In this document: positions 52,941-62,126 of the stretch, piece after piece | How positions within the stretch are numbered: position 1 is the stretch's first letter | Layout: every line of letters starts with the position of its first letter | Assembly: GCF_024611995.1 (NCBI RefSeq) | Contig: NZ_CP102509.1 | Span: 5,642,001-5,706,000 of the forward strand | Reading direction: 5' to 3' | Origin: Streptomyces sp. NBC_00162 | Lineage (GTDB): Bacteria; Actinomycetota; Actinomycetes; Streptomycetales; Streptomycetaceae | Length of the DNA stretch: 64,000 nt | Position numbers and translations under genes: made by a program | The notes under the pieces: generated by a model | The model's input: the letters and a program-made list of their open reading frames with translations, nothing else | Database searches by the model: none | What the model was told of the DNA's origin: nothing

Positions 52941-53762
52941 CTGGGCAAGCGACAGCCCGAAGGCCCGCCTCCCGCACCGGTGGTGCAGCGCATCCGACTG
53001 CGCTACACCAAGCGCGGCCGCCTCCGGTTCACCAGCCACCGCGATTTCCAGCGCGCCTTCGAGCGGGCCCTGCGCCGCGCCGAGGTGCCGATGGCGTACT
53101 CGGCCGGTTTCACCCCGCACCCCCGCGTCTCGTACGCGAACGCCGCCCCGACCGGGACCGGCAGCGAGGCCGAGTACCTGGAGATCGCCCTCGCCGAGCC
53201 CCGCGACCCCGAGAAGCTCCGTGAGCTGCTCGACGAGTCGATGCCGGCCGGGCTCGACATCATCGACGCCGTGGAGGCCCGCACCTCGGGCCTCGCGGAC
53301 CGGCTCACGGCCTCCGTCTGGGAGCTGCGCCTGGACGGCGTGGAGCCCTCCGAGGCCGAGCGGGCCGTGGCGGCCTTCCTCGCCGCCGAGACCGTGGAGG
53401 TGCAGCGACGTACCAAGAACGGCATCCGGACCTTCGACACGCGCGGCGCTGTAGTCAGTCTCGAGGCACTTCCTGCCCAGGCTGATAGGCCCCTGGACAA
53501 TGCCTGTGCGATACTGCGCCTGGTTGTTCGGCATCTGACACCTGCCGTGCGACCCGACGACGTCCTGTCCGGTCTCCGAGCTGTGGCCGACCTGGCGCCG
53601 CCGGTCCCCTCAGCGGTGACCAGGCTGGCGCAGGGGCTCTTCGACGAGGAGTCCGGCACGGTGACCGACCCGCTCGCGCCCGACCGCGAGGCTGATACGG
53701 CCGCTACACCCACGGCCGCCGTAGCCGCCGACGCGAAGGCGCCGGAAGGTCCCGCCGCGTAA
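52941..53762 (+). CDS. TIGR03936-family (DUF2344) radical-SAM-associated protein
   Basis: A partner protein of the upstream TIGR03960 enzyme. The conserved core starts at RIRLRYTKRGRLRFTSHRDFQRAFERALRR and continues with GFTPHPRVSYANAAPTGTGSEAEYLEI, both hallmarks of DUF2344. The start is unusual. GTG 52980 and GTG 52983 have no ribosome-binding site. A perfect AAGGAG at 52927-52932 is instead placed eight bases before an in-frame CTG at 52941, giving an N-terminal LGKRQPEGPPPAP extension. I list the CTG start, 273 residues; from GTG 52980 it would be 260. Its role is unknown. Confidence 0.87.
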   Translation: MGKRQPEGPPPAPVVQRIRLRYTKRGRLRFTSHRDFQRAFERALRRAEVPMAYSAGFTPHPRVSYANAAPTGTGSEAEYLEIALAEPRDPEKLRELLDESMPAGLDIIDAVEARTSGLADRLTASVWELRLDGVEPSEAERAVAAFLAAETVEVQRRTKNGIRTFDTRGAVVSLEALPAQADRPLDNACAILRLVVRHLTPAVRPDDVLSGLRAVADLAPPVPSAVTRLAQGLFDEESGTVTDPLAPDREADTAATPTAAVAADAKAPEGPAA

Positions 53763-53843
53763 GGAACGCCGTCGTCGCGCAGCCCTGGCACTCGGGAGCC
53801 ACCTGGGTCGGGCCGCGCACACGACCTGAAGACTTCCGCCAGG

Positions 53844-53864
53844 CCGTACGGACAACACGTACGG
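53844..53864 (+). promoter_or_regulatory. 5' leader hairpin upstream of the RNase E/G gene
   Basis: CCGTACG (53844-53850) and CGTACGG (53858-53864) pair around GACAACA. Flanking CCGCC and GGCGG extend the stem with bulges. E. coli RNase E autoregulates through leader hairpins, so this is a possible self-cleavage site. Confidence 0.45.
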
Positions 53865-53998
53865 AACCGGCGGCCATGAAACTGAGCTCCCGTGTGGCGA
53901 ACGCGCCCCGGAGGCCGGTTCCGCGCTCATTACGCGGAGCCGTGCCGGACCGGAAGTCAGCCGCGGCGCCCGGGAGCGTGACGGGAGAACCGCCCGCA

Positions 53999-56900
53999 AT
54001 GCTCAACAACGAAAACGACACCAACACCACCAACGCCGACAACGGCAGCCCCAGCGACAACCTGCCTCCGCGCAGGCGCCGCCGCGCCGCCTCCCGGCCC
54101 GCCGGCCCGCCCGGTGCCACCGCCGCCGAGACGACCCCGGTGACCGAGGCCGCTCCGGCCGCCCCCGTGGAGGAGGCCGCTCCGGCCGCCGCCCCCGCTC
54201 GTGCCCGCCGCCGTGCGACCCGCGCCGTGACCGCCCCCGAGGCTCCGGCCGCAGAGGCCGTCGCCGAGGCCCCGGCCGCCGCCGAGGAGGAGCCCGCCGC
54301 TCCCGCCCCGCGGGCCCGCCGCCGCGCCACCCGCGCCGTGACCGCTCCCGAGGCTCCCGCCGCCGAGGCTCCGGACGCCGCCGAGGAGGAGCCCGCCGCT
54401 CCCGCTCCGCGTGCCCGCCGCCGTGCGACCCGCGCCGTGACCGCCCCCGAGGCTCCGGCCGTCGAGACCGCGCCCGTGGTGGAGGAGGAGGCTCCGGCCG
54501 CTCCCGCCCCGGCCCGTGCCCGTCGCCGTGCCACCCGCGCCGTGACCGCCCCGGCCGCCGAGGTCGTGGAGGCCCCCGTCGCCGAGGCTCCGGTCGTCGA
54601 GGCTCCGGCCGTCGCCGAGGAGGAGCCCGCCGCGCCCGCCCCGGCCCGTGCCCGTCGCCGCGCCACCCGCGCCGTGACCGCCCCGGCCGCTCCCGCTGCC
54701 GCCCCCGTCGTGGACGACGCTCCCGCCGAGGCGGAGGAGGCCCCCAAGGCCGCCGCCCGTGCCTTCACCGTGGCCGACGCCCTGGACTCCCCGAAGCGCG
54801 GCGGCCGCCGCCGCGCCACCCGCGCCGGTGCCGCGGCCGCCGCGCCGCAGCCCGCCGCCGAGCCCGAGGCGCCCGCCGCCCCGGCCCGTGCCCGCCGTGC
54901 CGCGCGTCCCGCCGTCGCCGTGTTCCAGGCCCCGGTGTTCGCCGAGCCGATGTTCCAGACCCCCGAGACCGCCGCCATGGCCGCCGCGGCGGCTGCCGCC
55001 GCCGTGCAGGCCGAGGACGCGGAGGAGGAGGCCGAGACCGAGCTCGAGGCCGAGGTCGTCGAGACCCCCGCCCCGCAGCCGGCCGGCCGTCGCCGCCGCC
55101 GTGGCCGCGGCGCCGCCGCCGAGAGCGCGCCGGTGTCCCTCCCCGAGGTGCTCGCCGAGGAGGAGCCCGAGGCCGAGGCCGCCGAGCTCGAGGACGAGTC
55201 CGCCGAGTTCGAAGAGGGCGACGAGTCGGGCGAGCGCCCGTCGCGCCGCCGCCGTCGTGGTGGCCGTCGCCGCCGCCGCGGTGAGGCCGCCGACCTCGAC
55301 GAGTCCGCCGAGGAGGAGACCGAGGCCCCGGCCGCCGAGCAGGAGTCCGACGAGGAAGAGGGCGAGGACGAAGAGGGCGAGGACGCCGAGGCGCTGGGCT
55401 CCAGCTCCAGCCGTCGCCGCCGTCGCCGCCGCCGTCGCAGCGGTGAGCCCGCCGACACCGATGGCGAGTCCGCCGCGGGCGACGAGGACGGCGTACGCAC
55501 CGTCGTCAAGGTCCGCGAGCCGCGTCCGGCCCGCGAGCGCGGCGAGTCCACCTCCTCCGACGAGGTCCAGTCCATCAAGGGCTCGACCCGCCTGGAGGCG
55601 AAGAAGCAGCGCCGCCGCGAGGGCCGCGAGCAGGGCCGCCGCCGCGTCCCGATCATCACCGAGGCCGAGTTCCTGGCCCGCCGCGAGGCCGTCGAGCGCG
55701 TGATGGTCGTCCGCCAGAACGGCGACCGCACCCAGATCGGCGTCCTCGAGGACAACGTGCTCGTCGAGCACTACGTCAACAAGGAAGAAGCCACCTCGTA
55801 CGTCGGCAACGTCTACCTGGGCAAGGTCCAGAACGTGCTGCCGTCCATGGAGGCCGCCTTCATCGACATCGGCAAGGGCCGCAACGCGGTCCTGTACGCC
55901 GGTGAGGTCAACTTCGAGGCGCTCGGCATGGCCAACGGGCCGCGCCGCATCGAGTCCGCCCTCAAGTCCGGCCAGTCGGTCCTCGTGCAGGTCACCAAGG
56001 ACCCGATCGGCCACAAGGGCGCCCGCCTGACCAGCCAGGTCTCGCTGCCCGGCCGCTACCTGGTCTACGTGCCCGAGGGCTCGATGACCGGCATCAGCCG
56101 CAAGCTGCCCGACACCGAGCGCGCGCGCCTGAAGACCATCCTCAAGAAGATCGTCCCCGAGGACGCGGGCGTCATCGTGCGCACCGCCGCCGAGGGCGCG
56201 AGCGAGGACGAGCTGCGCCGCGACGTCGAGCGTCTGCAGGCCCAGTGGGAGGACATCCAGAAGAAGTCGAAGCAGATCTCGACCTCTTCGCCGAGCCTCC
56301 TGTACGGCGAGCCGGACATGACCGTCCGCGTCGTGCGCGACATCTTCAACGAGGACTTCTCGAAGGTCATCGTCAGCGGTGACGGGGCCTGGGAGACCAT
56401 CCACGGCTACGTGAACCACGTCGCCCCGGACCTGGCCGACCGGCTGTCCCGCTGGACCTCCGAGGTCGACGTCTTCGCGACGTACCGGATCGACGAGCAG
56501 CTCGCCAAGGCGCTCGACCGCAAGGTGTGGCTGCCCTCGGGCGGCTCGCTTGTGATCGACAAGACCGAGGCGATGATCGTCATCGACGTCAACACCGGCA
56601 AGTTCACCGGTCAGGGCGGCAACCTCGAGGAGACCGTCACCAGGAACAACCTGGAGGCGGCCGAGGAGATCGTGCGCCAGCTGCGGCTGCGCGACCTGGG
56701 CGGCATCGTCGTCATCGACTTCATCGACATGGTCCTGGAGTCCAACCGCGACCTGGTCCTGCGCCGCATGCTCGAGTGCCTGGGCCGCGACCGCACCAAG
56801 CACCAGGTGGCCGAGGTCACCTCGCTGGGCCTGGTCCAGATGACCCGCAAGCGGGTGGGCCAGGGTCTGCTGGAGTCCTTCTCCGAGACCTGCGTCCACT

Positions 56901-57916
56901 GCAACGGCCGCGGCGTCATCGTGCACATGGAGACGCCGACCGCGATCGGCGGGGGCAACGGCAAGCGCGCCAAGCGCCGCGGCGGCAAGGCCGAGTTCGA
57001 CCAGCACGACCACGAGATCGAGACGGTCGAGGCGGAGTTCGAGTCCGAGGCCGAGGTGGCCGCCGAGGCCGCCGCGCCGCGGGCCCTGCCCGAGCCCGAG
57101 TTCGTCGCGGATGAGGAGCTGTACGGCAGCCCGGCCGAGGCGGAGGCCGCCGCGGGTCTGAGCGGCCGCCGCAACCGTCGCCGTGCCACCCGCAAGGCGA
57201 CCGCTCCGGCGGGCGCCCCGCGCGGTGCGGCCGCCCAGGCTCCGGCCCCGGCGCCCGCCGTCGAGGCCGAGCCGGTCACCGAGCCGGCCGACACGGTCCT
57301 GGAGCCGGCCGCCGAGGTCGTCGCCGAGGCCGTGGAGGCCCCGGAGACGGTCGAGGCCGCCCCGGTCGAGGAGGCCGCGCCGAAGGGCCGTACCCGTCGC
57401 CGGGCGACCCGCAAGGCCACCGCCCCGGCGGGTGCCCCGGCCCCCGCGGCCGAGGTGGCCCCGGAGCCGGTCGTCGTGGCGGAGCCCGAGCCGGTCGTCG
57501 AGCCGGAGCCGGTCGTCGAGCCCGAGCCCGTCGTGGAGCCCGTGGCCGAGGCCGCGCCGGCCCGTCCGCGCCGCCGTGCCACCCGTAAGGCCACCGCACC
57601 CGCCGGTTCCCCGGCAGGCGCGGCCGAGGCCGCCGTGGTGGTCGTCGAGGCCCCGGTGACCGAGGCTCCGGCCGAGGAGACCGCCGAGGAGACGGCCGAG
57701 GCCGCTCCGGCCAAGAAGGCCGCCCGCAAGGCTCCGGCCAAGAAGGCGACCGCGGCGAAGAAGGCCACCACCGCCAAGAAGGCGACGGCGGCCAAGAAGA
57801 CCGTGGCCAAGAAGGCGGCCACGACCAAGAAGACCGTGGCGAAGCGGGCGACGAAGAAGACCGCGGCGGCCGAGCAGCAGACGCTGCCCTCCGTCTCGGC
57901 TCCGACCGAAGCCTGA
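53999..57916 (+). CDS. rne: Ribonuclease E/G family endoribonuclease with repetitive N- and C-terminal arms
   Basis: A 1305-residue endoribonuclease for mRNA decay and rRNA/tRNA processing. ATG 53999 (MLNNENDTNTTN) is chosen; GGGAGA lies about 11 bases upstream. The first 600 residues are disordered: five or six RARRRATRAVTAPEAPAAE-type repeats, then acidic and Arg-rich blocks (RRRRGGRRRRR). The catalytic core follows with an S1 domain (about 590-655), metal-binding Asp residues in IVIDVNTGKF (about 862) and GGIVVIDFID (about 906), and the zinc-link ETCVHCNGRG (about 965). The C-terminal arm has RRRATRKATAPAG repeats and a histone-H1-like Lys/Ala tail. A catalytic core flanked by long arms is the known RNase ES layout of Streptomyces. 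Confidence 0.95.
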   Translation: MLNNENDTNTTNADNGSPSDNLPPRRRRRAASRPAGPPGATAAETTPVTEAAPAAPVEEAAPAAAPARARRRATRAVTAPEAPAAEAVAEAPAAAEEEPAAPAPRARRRATRAVTAPEAPAAEAPDAAEEEPAAPAPRARRRATRAVTAPEAPAVETAPVVEEEAPAAPAPARARRRATRAVTAPAAEVVEAPVAEAPVVEAPAVAEEEPAAPAPARARRRATRAVTAPAAPAAAPVVDDAPAEAEEAPKAAARAFTVADALDSPKRGGRRRATRAGAAAAAPQPAAEPEAPAAPARARRAARPAVAVFQAPVFAEPMFQTPETAAMAAAAAAAAVQAEDAEEEAETELEAEVVETPAPQPAGRRRRRGRGAAAESAPVSLPEVLAEEEPEAEAAELEDESAEFEEGDESGERPSRRRRRGGRRRRRGEAADLDESAEEETEAPAAEQESDEEEGEDEEGEDAEALGSSSSRRRRRRRRRSGEPADTDGESAAGDEDGVRTVVKVREPRPARERGESTSSDEVQSIKGSTRLEAKKQRRREGREQGRRRVPIITEAEFLARREAVERVMVVRQNGDRTQIGVLEDNVLVEHYVNKEEATSYVGNVYLGKVQNVLPSMEAAFIDIGKGRNAVLYAGEVNFEALGMANGPRRIESALKSGQSVLVQVTKDPIGHKGARLTSQVSLPGRYLVYVPEGSMTGISRKLPDTERARLKTILKKIVPEDAGVIVRTAAEGASEDELRRDVERLQAQWEDIQKKSKQISTSSPSLLYGEPDMTVRVVRDIFNEDFSKVIVSGDGAWETIHGYVNHVAPDLADRLSRWTSEVDVFATYRIDEQLAKALDRKVWLPSGGSLVIDKTEAMIVIDVNTGKFTGQGGNLEETVTRNNLEAAEEIVRQLRLRDLGGIVVIDFIDMVLESNRDLVLRRMLECLGRDRTKHQVAEVTSLGLVQMTRKRVGQGLLESFSETCVHCNGRGVIVHMETPTAIGGGNGKRAKRRGGKAEFDQHDHEIETVEAEFESEAEVAAEAAAPRALPEPEFVADEELYGSPAEAEAAAGLSGRRNRRRATRKATAPAGAPRGAAAQAPAPAPAVEAEPVTEPADTVLEPAAEVVAEAVEAPETVEAAPVEEAAPKGRTRRRATRKATAPAGAPAPAAEVAPEPVVVAEPEPVVEPEPVVEPEPVVEPVAEAAPARPRRRATRKATAPAGSPAGAAEAAVVVVEAPVTEAPAEETAEETAEAAPAKKAARKAPAKKATAAKKATTAKKATAAKKTVAKKAATTKKTVAKRATKKTAAAEQQTLPSVSAPTEA

Positions 57917-57927
57917 TCCGCTTCAGA

Positions 57928-57961
57928 GCCGTGGGCCCCGCCGCGAGGCGGGGCCCACGGC
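57928..57961 (+). terminator. Terminator after rne
   Basis: A 15-bp perfect stem GCCGTGGGCCCCGCC (57928-57942 with 57947-57961) with loop GCGA. Confidence 0.9.
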
Positions 57962-57976
57962 CGTGCGGGAGCCGGT

Positions 57977-58005
57977 TTGACCCCCTGGAACCGGCCCCGT
58001 AACCT
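57977..58005 (+). promoter_or_regulatory. Vegetative promoter of rplU-rpmA
   Basis: TTGACC (57977-57982), 17-bp spacer, TAACCT (58000-58005): a near-consensus HrdB-type promoter. It predicts a start near 58012 and a leader of about 165 bases. Confidence 0.75.
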
Positions 58006-58021
58006 AGACCGTCGGCATGCT

Positions 58022-58135
58022 TAGACGAATAACGTCTAGCGCGCCGCGCTCCTGAGCACCTTCCTTCGGGCCCTGCCCGGAGAGGCCGCTCGTCCATTCC
58101 GGATCAGTCGCGGGCCCCCGGCCCGACTGAGCGGC
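58022..58135 (+). promoter_or_regulatory. Structured 5' leader of the rplU operon
   Basis: Two hairpins. The first is TAGACG-AATAA-CGTCTA at 58022-58038. The second is nested: GCCGCTC/GAGCGGC (58085-58091 with 58129-58135) encloses CAGTCGCGGGC/GCCCGACTG (58105-58115 with 58121-58129). Ribosomal-protein leaders often bind their own product; here that is only a possibility. Confidence 0.5.
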
Positions 58136-58176
58136 TGGCTTCAGGAGCATCCGTCCCGAGTGAGAGAGAGATCCGC

Positions 58177-58497
58177 GTGTACGCCATCGTGCGCAGCGGT
58201 GGTCGCCAGCACAAGGTTGCTGTCGGCGACATCGTTGAAGTTGACAAGATTCCCACTGCCAAGGTTGGCGACACGGTCGAGCTCTCGACCCTGCTCGTTG
58301 TCGACGGCGAAGCCGTGACCAGCGACCCGTGGGTCCTGGCCGGCATCAAGGTCCAGGCCGAGATCGTGGACCACCACAAGGGTGCCAAGATCGACATCCT
58401 TCGGTACAAGAACAAGACCGGCTACCGCCGTCGCCAGGGTCACCGCCAGCAGTACACGGCGATCAAGGTCACCGGTATCCCCGCGGCTGCGAAGTAA
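58177..58497 (+). CDS. rplU: 50S ribosomal protein L21
   Basis: A 106-residue large-subunit protein that binds 23S r[21 protein letters not shown] and the basic C-terminal signature [24 protein letters not shown] are diagnostic. The GTG start follows GAGAGAGA. The next ribosomal gene begins 13 bp after its stop, the conserved rplU-rpmA pair. Confidence 0.98.
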   Translation: MYAIVRSGGRQHKVAVGDIVEVDKIPTAKVGDTVELSTLLVVDGEAVTSDPWVLAGIKVQAEIVDHHKGAKIDILRYKNKTGYRRRQGHRQQYTAIKVTGIPAAAK

Positions 58498-58510
58498 GAG
58501 GGACTGAGAC

Positions 58511-58765
58511 ATGGCACACAAGAAGGGCGCATCGTCCACCCGGAACGGGCGCGACTCCAATGCCCAGCGGCTCGGCGTGAAGCGCTTCGGCGGTCAGGTC
58601 GTCTCCGCCGGCGAGATCCTCGTCCGCCAGCGTGGCACCCACTTCCACCCCGGTTCGGGTGTCGGTCGTGGTGGCGACGACACGCTGTTCGCGCTGCAGG
58701 CGGGTGCCGTCGAGTTCGGCACGCACCGTGGCCGCAAGGTCGTCAACATCGTTCCGGCCGCCTGA
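58511..58765 (+). CDS. rpmA: 50S ribosomal protein L27
   Basis: An 84-residue protein whose N-terminus reaches the peptidyl-transferase centre. [24 protein letters not shown] and [20 protein letters not shown] are invariant family segments. The N-terminus starts directly with AHKKG, so the cleaved leader seen in Firmicutes L27 is absent. Same mRNA as rplU. Confidence 0.98.
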   Translation: MAHKKGASSTRNGRDSNAQRLGVKRFGGQVVSAGEILVRQRGTHFHPGSGVGRGGDDTLFALQAGAVEFGTHRGRKVVNIVPAA

Positions 58766-58800
58766 TCCAGCTTCTGCTGATCAAGCGTTCGTAACTTCCC

Positions 58801-58853
58801 GAGGGCGGATCTCAGCTCTTCCCGGCGCAAGCCGGGAAGAGAGGTCCGCCCTC
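58801..58853 (+). terminator. Terminator after rpmA
   Basis: A long two-part stem: GAGGGCGGA/TCCGCCCTC outside and CTCTTCCCGGC/GCCGGGAAGAG inside, with a GCAA tetraloop. Confidence 0.88.
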
Positions 58854-58932
58854 GGCGCGTTGTCACATAGACACGTTTAATGGGCAGCAAGGCCTGCCCG
58901 GGACATTCCCGTATGTATCTGGAGGAACACCC

Positions 58933-60378
58933 ATGACCACCTTCGTGGACCGCGTCGAGCTGCATGTCGCCGCGGGTAACGGGGGCCACGGCTGCGCCTC
59001 CGTTCACCGGGAGAAGTTCAAGCCGCTCGGCGGCCCCGATGGCGGCAACGGCGGCCGTGGCGGCGACGTCATCCTGGTGGTGGAGCAGGCGATCACCACC
59101 CTGCTGGACTACCACCACAGCCCCCACCGCAAGGCCACCAACGGCAAGCCCGGCGAGGGCGGCAACCGCTCCGGCAAGGACGGCCAGGACCTGGTCCTGC
59201 CCGTGCCGGACGGCACCGTCGTCCTCGACAAGGAGGGCAACGTCCTCGCCGACCTCGTCGGCCAGGGCACCACCTACGTCGCCGGCGAGGGCGGCCGCGG
59301 CGGCCTCGGCAACGCCGCGCTCTCCTCCGCGCGCCGCAAGGCCCCCGGCTTCGCGCTCCTCGGCGTCCCCGGCACCACCGGCGACATCGTCCTGGAGCTC
59401 AAGACCGTCGCCGACGTGGCGCTGGTCGGCTTCCCGAGCGCCGGCAAGTCCTCGCTGATCTCGGTGCTCTCCTCTGCCAAGCCGAAGATCGCGGACTACC
59501 CCTTCACCACCCTCGTCCCGAACCTGGGCGTCGTCACGGCTGGCTCGACCGTCTACACGATCGCCGACGTCCCGGGCCTGATCCCCGGCGCCAGCCAGGG
59601 CCGTGGCCTGGGCCTGGAGTTCCTGCGCCACGTCGAGCGCTGCTCGGTGCTCGTGCACGTCCTGGACACCGCCACGCTGGAGTCCGACCGCGACCCGATC
59701 GCCGACCTCGACGTCATCGAGGAGGAGCTGCGGCTCTACGGCGGCGGCCTGGAGAAGCGCCCGCGCCTCGTCGTCCTGAACAAGGTCGACATCCCGGACG
59801 GCCAGGAGCTCGCCGACATGGTCCGCCCGGACCTGGAGGCGCGCGGCTACAAGGTCTTCGAGGTCTCCGCGGTCGCCCGTACGGGCCTCAAGGAGCTCTC
59901 CTACTTCCTCGCCGAGGTCATCGCCAAGGCCCGCGCCCGCAAGCCGAAGGAGGAGGCGACCCGTATCGTCATCCGCCCGAAGGCCGTGGACGACTCCGGC
60001 TTCACCGTCACCTACGACGAGGCCGAGGACGTCTACAACGTGCGCGGCGAGAAGCCGGAGCGCTGGGTCCGCCAGACCGACTTCAACAACGACGAGGCCG
60101 TCGGCTACCTGGCGGACCGCCTCAACCGCCTCGGTGTCGAGGAAGCGCTGAGGAAGGCCGGCGCCCGCGCCGGCGACGGCGTGGCCATCGGCTCCGACGA
60201 GAACGCGGTCGTCTTCGACTGGGAGCCGACCATGATGGCCGGCGCCGAGATGCTGGGCCGCCGCGGCGAGGACCACCGACTGGAGGCTCCGCGCCCGGCC
60301 ACCACGCGCCGCAAGGAGAAGGACGCCAAGCGCGGCGACTCGGCGCAGCAGGAGTACGACGAATTCCGGCCGTTCTAG
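58933..60378 (+). CDS. obg: Obg GTPase
   Basis: A 481-residue essential GTPase linked to 50S assembly and, in Streptomyces, to the onset of aerial growth. The N-terminal glycine-rich Obg fold ([17 protein letters not shown]) is followed by the G domain: G1 [10 protein letters not shown]3 [10 protein letters not shown]4 NKVD and G5 SA(V). A C-terminal OCT domain (about residues 340-425) and a charged tail complete the long Obg form. TCTGGAGGAAC precedes the ATG. It follows rplU-rpmA as in many bacteria. Confidence 0.97.
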   Translation: MTTFVDRVELHVAAGNGGHGCASVHREKFKPLGGPDGGNGGRGGDVILVVEQAITTLLDYHHSPHRKATNGKPGEGGNRSGKDGQDLVLPVPDGTVVLDKEGNVLADLVGQGTTYVAGEGGRGGLGNAALSSARRKAPGFALLGVPGTTGDIVLELKTVADVALVGFPSAGKSSLISVLSSAKPKIADYPFTTLVPNLGVVTAGSTVYTIADVPGLIPGASQGRGLGLEFLRHVERCSVLVHVLDTATLESDRDPIADLDVIEEELRLYGGGLEKRPRLVVLNKVDIPDGQELADMVRPDLEARGYKVFEVSAVARTGLKELSYFLAEVIAKARARKPKEEATRIVIRPKAVDDSGFTVTYDEAEDVYNVRGEKPERWVRQTDFNNDEAVGYLADRLNRLGVEEALRKAGARAGDGVAIGSDENAVVFDWEPTMMAGAEMLGRRGEDHRLEAPRPATTRRKEKDAKRGDSAQQEYDEFRPF

Positions 60379-60435
60379 TTCCGTTCCCCCGGAGGGCACC
60401 CGGGCGGCATTGAAGGCGTCTTTACGTCGGTCGCC

Positions 60436-60441
60436 TAGGAT
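60436..60441 (+). promoter_or_regulatory. -10 hexamer of leaderless glycosyltransferase gene
   Basis: TAGGAT ends seven bases before GTG 60449, with no ribosome-binding site. Confidence 0.65.
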
Positions 60442-60448
60442 CCTTCGG

Positions 60449-62065
60449 GTGAACAGCACCAACCTCCCCACCGTTTCCGTCGTGGTGATCGCGTACAACG
60501 ACGCCGGGCTCGTGGGCGAGGCCGTCTCCTCGGCCCTCGCCCAGGGCCCGGTGGTCGCCGAGGTCATCGCCGTGAACGACGCCTCGTCCGACGGCACCGC
60601 GCGGGTGCTGGACGAGCTGGCTGCCGCACACCCCCGCCTGAAGGTCGTTCACCGTACGGAGAACAGCGGAGGGTGCGGCACTCCGCGCAACGACGGGATC
60701 GCCGTCGCGTCCTGTCCGTACGTCCTGTTCCTCGACAGCGACGACATCCTGCCGGCGGGTGCGGCCGAGGCGCTGGTGCGCGCCGCCGTCCAGCACCGCG
60801 CCCCGGTCACCGTGGGCGCCGCCGTACGGCGCGAGCTGCCGCTCCACCACGACGTGCCGTGGATGCCGGGGCTCTACACCCCGGGCGACGTCATCGAGCG
60901 GCCCGCGGACCGCCCGGAGCTGGTCCGCGACACCCTCTGCGTCAACAAGCTGTACGAGCGCTCCTTCCTGGAGGAGCACGGACTGCGCTTCCCCGACGGC
61001 CGGTTCGTCTACGAGGACTTCGTCTTCACCTCCCGGGTGCTGGCCGCCGCCCCGCGCATCGCCGTCATCGGCGACCTCGTCTACGTCTGGCACGTGCGCC
61101 GCAGTGCCGCCCAGGTGTCGATCTCCCTGGACCGCAAGGACGTCTCGAACTGGCGCTCGCGCATCGAGGCCCACCGCACGGCCTCGCGCACCCTCGCGGC
61201 GGCCTCCCCGGCACTGGGCAGCGCCTGCCAGGTGAAGTTCCTCGAGTACGACCTGCGCATGTACCTGCGCGAGCTCGGCAAGGACCCCGACTACCAGGCC
61301 GCCTGGTGGACCCTGACCCGCGAGTACCTCGACACCTTCGCCGAGGCCGACGTCGAGGCCGCCGGGGCCCACGCCCGCTGGATCGTACGGGTGCTGCGCG
61401 CCACCCCGGCCCCGCCCGCCGACATCGAGCGGCTCACCCGGCTGGCCGCCGAGCCGCCGCGCCTGCTGCCCCCGTACGCGGCCGCCGCCGACGGGACGCC
61501 GGTGTGGAGCGAGGAGCTCCCGGTCGAGCTGGACGGGCTGGCCGGGCTGCCGACGGACCGGCTGCCCCTCACCGTCGACGCCGAGCCGGCCGGCCGCGCG
61601 GCCGTCCGGATCCGCGTGCACGACCTGTACGGGCGCCTCGCCGAGGCCGGTCCGCGCACCGTGCAGCTGCGCTTCCTGCCCCGCGCGGGCGGCGAGCCGG
61701 TCCTCGCCCAGCCCGTGGAGCTGCATCCCGACCCGACGGGCGGCTGGGTCGCGCTGCTGCCCTTCCGCCTCGCCGACGTGGCCGCCACGGGCCGCCGCCA
61801 GGGGCTGCGCCGGATGCAGGCGTGGAACGTGGGGGTGGGCGTGCAGTGCGCCGACGGGACCTCCGTGTTCACCTCCCTGCGCCCCCGGGGCCGGCTGCTC
61901 CGCCGCCGGGCCCTGCCCAGCAGCCGGTACGGTGTTCTGCTGGCACAGCCCTACCGCACGGGGGCCGGCGCGCTCGCGCTGCGCCTCGCGCCCGGCGCCG
62001 AGGGCGCGCTGTACCTCGTACGCAACCGCCTCCACCGGGCCAGGGCAGGCCACGGGGCGGGCTGA
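60449..62065 (+). CDS. Family 2 (GT-A) glycosyltransferase
   Basis: A 538-residue cytosolic or peripheral membrane glycosyltransferase. The start is GTG 60449, set by the -10 box seven bases upstream. The N-terminal GT-A fold shows VSVVVIAYNDAGLVGEAVSS, EVIAVNDASSDGT, NSGGCGTPRNDGI and the DXD-type motif LFLDSDD. The C-terminal 200 residues form a beta-rich domain of the kind seen in teichoic-acid-type glycosyltransferases. From memory, the equivalent S. coelicolor locus downstream of obg encodes enzymes for a polydiglycosylphosphate wall polymer of spores. That role is a plausible inference here. Confidence 0.88.
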   Translation: MNSTNLPTVSVVVIAYNDAGLVGEAVSSALAQGPVVAEVIAVNDASSDGTARVLDELAAAHPRLKVVHRTENSGGCGTPRNDGIAVASCPYVLFLDSDDILPAGAAEALVRAAVQHRAPVTVGAAVRRELPLHHDVPWMPGLYTPGDVIERPADRPELVRDTLCVNKLYERSFLEEHGLRFPDGRFVYEDFVFTSRVLAAAPRIAVIGDLVYVWHVRRSAAQVSISLDRKDVSNWRSRIEAHRTASRTLAAASPALGSACQVKFLEYDLRMYLRELGKDPDYQAAWWTLTREYLDTFAEADVEAAGAHARWIVRVLRATPAPPADIERLTRLAAEPPRLLPPYAAAADGTPVWSEELPVELDGLAGLPTDRLPLTVDAEPAGRAAVRIRVHDLYGRLAEAGPRTVQLRFLPRAGGEPVLAQPVELHPDPTGGWVALLPFRLADVAATGRRQGLRRMQAWNVGVGVQCADGTSVFTSLRPRGRLLRRRALPSSRYGVLLAQPYRTGAGALALRLAPGAEGALYLVRNRLHRARAGHGAG

Positions 62066-62126
62066 AGGCCGCTTCCTTCACAACAAGCGCCGCACATCGA
62101 ACTCGGACAGGACCAAGGAGATACAC

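Noticed and set aside
53957..57013. 1018-codon open frame antisense to rne
   Set aside because: Gly/Leu/Asp-rich shadow of the RNase coding strand; no start signal.
58001..58039. Alternative pairing of CTAGAC with CGTCTAG in the rplU leader, as an attenuator
   Set aside because: The CTAGAC copy overlaps the -10 hexamer and lies upstream of the predicted transcription start, so it would not be in the RNA.
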